A stretch of DNA of 6,303 nucleotides. Origin: Treponema sp. Its GTDB lineage: Bacteria > Spirochaetota > Spirochaetia > Treponematales > Treponemataceae. The stretch lies in contig JAFPCT010000158.1 of the NCBI GenBank assembly GCA_017390125.1, forward strand, positions 1 to 6,303. The letters are read 5' to 3'. The notes below the pieces were generated by a model that ran no database searches, had not been told where the DNA came from, and saw nothing but the letters and a program-made list of their open reading frames with translations. The position numbers and the translations under genes were made by a program. Below, one piece after another: positions 5,893-6,303 of the stretch (positions are counted from its first letter, which is position 1; every line of letters starts with the position of its first letter).

Positions 5893-5938
5893 TAGGTTAA
5901 ACGCAGGTTTTGGAGATGCGAGAAGAGAGGATGTTCTA

Positions 5939-6303
5939 CTATTTGTCCATGATTGTAATTTCGACACGTCGGTTTCTGGCCCGGCCTGTCTCCGTGAGGT
6001 TTGAATCAATCGGTTCAGATGCGCCTTTTCCCTGTGTGAATATGCAGTTCGGTTTTCTTACGTTAAGTTTTGAAAGGTACTCTGCTACGGCTGCGGCGCG
6101 TTCCTCGCTCAAAAGCTGCTGCATTTTTACGCTTCCACGTTTTGCGCAGTGACCTGTAATCAGAAGGTCATTCTCAAAGCCCTTCAGAATTTCTGCAATT
6201 TTCGTAAGCTTGATTTTTTCTGAATCCATAAGGAATGCGGAGTCCGGCTGGAACTGGATGTTTTCAATACTGATTGTAAGTCCACGGTCGCTCTTCTTTA
6301 CGT
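5939..6303 (-). CDS. OmpA-family C-terminal domain protein (5' end outside window)
   Basis: The frame is open to the window edge: upstream of the Met at 6229 the codons still read as family sequence (RGLTISIENIQFQPDSA), so that Met is internal and 120 residues are visible. The visible part is one OmpA/Pal-type peptidoglycan-binding domain: the IQFQPDSA strand, LTKIAEILKG helix, LLITGHCAKRGS, LSEERAAAVAEYL and the closing TGRARNRRVEITI. Such domains sit in the periplasm and hold the outer membrane or a lipoprotein against the cell wall. The conserved Asp of GHTD is Ala here (codon 6145-6143), while the Arg 15 residues later (LSEER) is kept. Any signal peptide, lipobox or beta-barrel would lie outside the window. 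There is no clear terminator between this gene and hisH, but the promoter in the 81-base gap suggests hisH is a separate unit. It may correspond to treponemal OmpA-domain proteins such as Tp0624 (inference). Confidence 0.9.
   Translation of the reverse strand, partial: VKKSDRGLTISIENIQFQPDSAFLMDSEKIKLTKIAEILKGFENDLLITGHCAKRGSVKMQQLLSEERAAAVAEYLSKLNVRKPNCIFTQGKGASEPIDSNLTETGRARNRRVEITIMDK

Overview
The window looks like ordinary chromosome from an anaerobic, diderm bacterium, most probably a spirochaete of the genus Treponema. The reasons are the combination of a MutS2-type Smr protein, an OmpA-family envelope protein, strong GGAGG-type ribosome binding sites, moderate GC content and AT-rich intergenic DNA. 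The OmpA domain has also lost the aspartate that usually reads diaminopimelate, which fits treponemes because their peptidoglycan is reported to carry ornithine. The genus is an inference; no rRNA or other marker is present.

Layout. Positions 1-693 (+) hold the 3' end of mutS2. Positions 694-1076 are a 383-base intergenic region whose second half (868-1022) is a large imperfect palindrome. Positions 1077-2768 (+) are ilvD, a complete dihydroxy-acid dehydratase. A strong bidirectional terminator (2793-2858) separates ilvD from everything to its right, which is all on the minus strand. Reading that strand from the right edge, there is a 5'-truncated OmpA-family gene (5939-6303), then hisH (5216-5857) overlapping hisF (4458-5222), then an acyl-ACP thioesterase gene (3663-4427). 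Last comes a type II toxin-antitoxin pair with a Phd/YefM-type antitoxin (3275-3580) and a PIN-domain toxin (2857-3291).

How the parts work together. IlvD serves branched-chain amino acid synthesis. HisH and HisF form the glutamine-dependent imidazole glycerol phosphate synthase of histidine synthesis, and also feed AICAR to purine synthesis. The thioesterase follows hisF by 30 bases and is probably co-transcribed, although it has no obvious biochemical link. The toxin-antitoxin pair has its own near-consensus promoter with two inverted repeats over it, so it reads as an autonomous, self-regulated cassette between the his/thioesterase unit and ilvD.

I found no wholly new system. The points most worth a second look are the 150-base palindrome ahead of ilvD, a hisH promoter that predicts a leaderless mRNA, the promoter/operator layout of the toxin-antitoxin pair, and changed signature residues in the OmpA and Smr domains.
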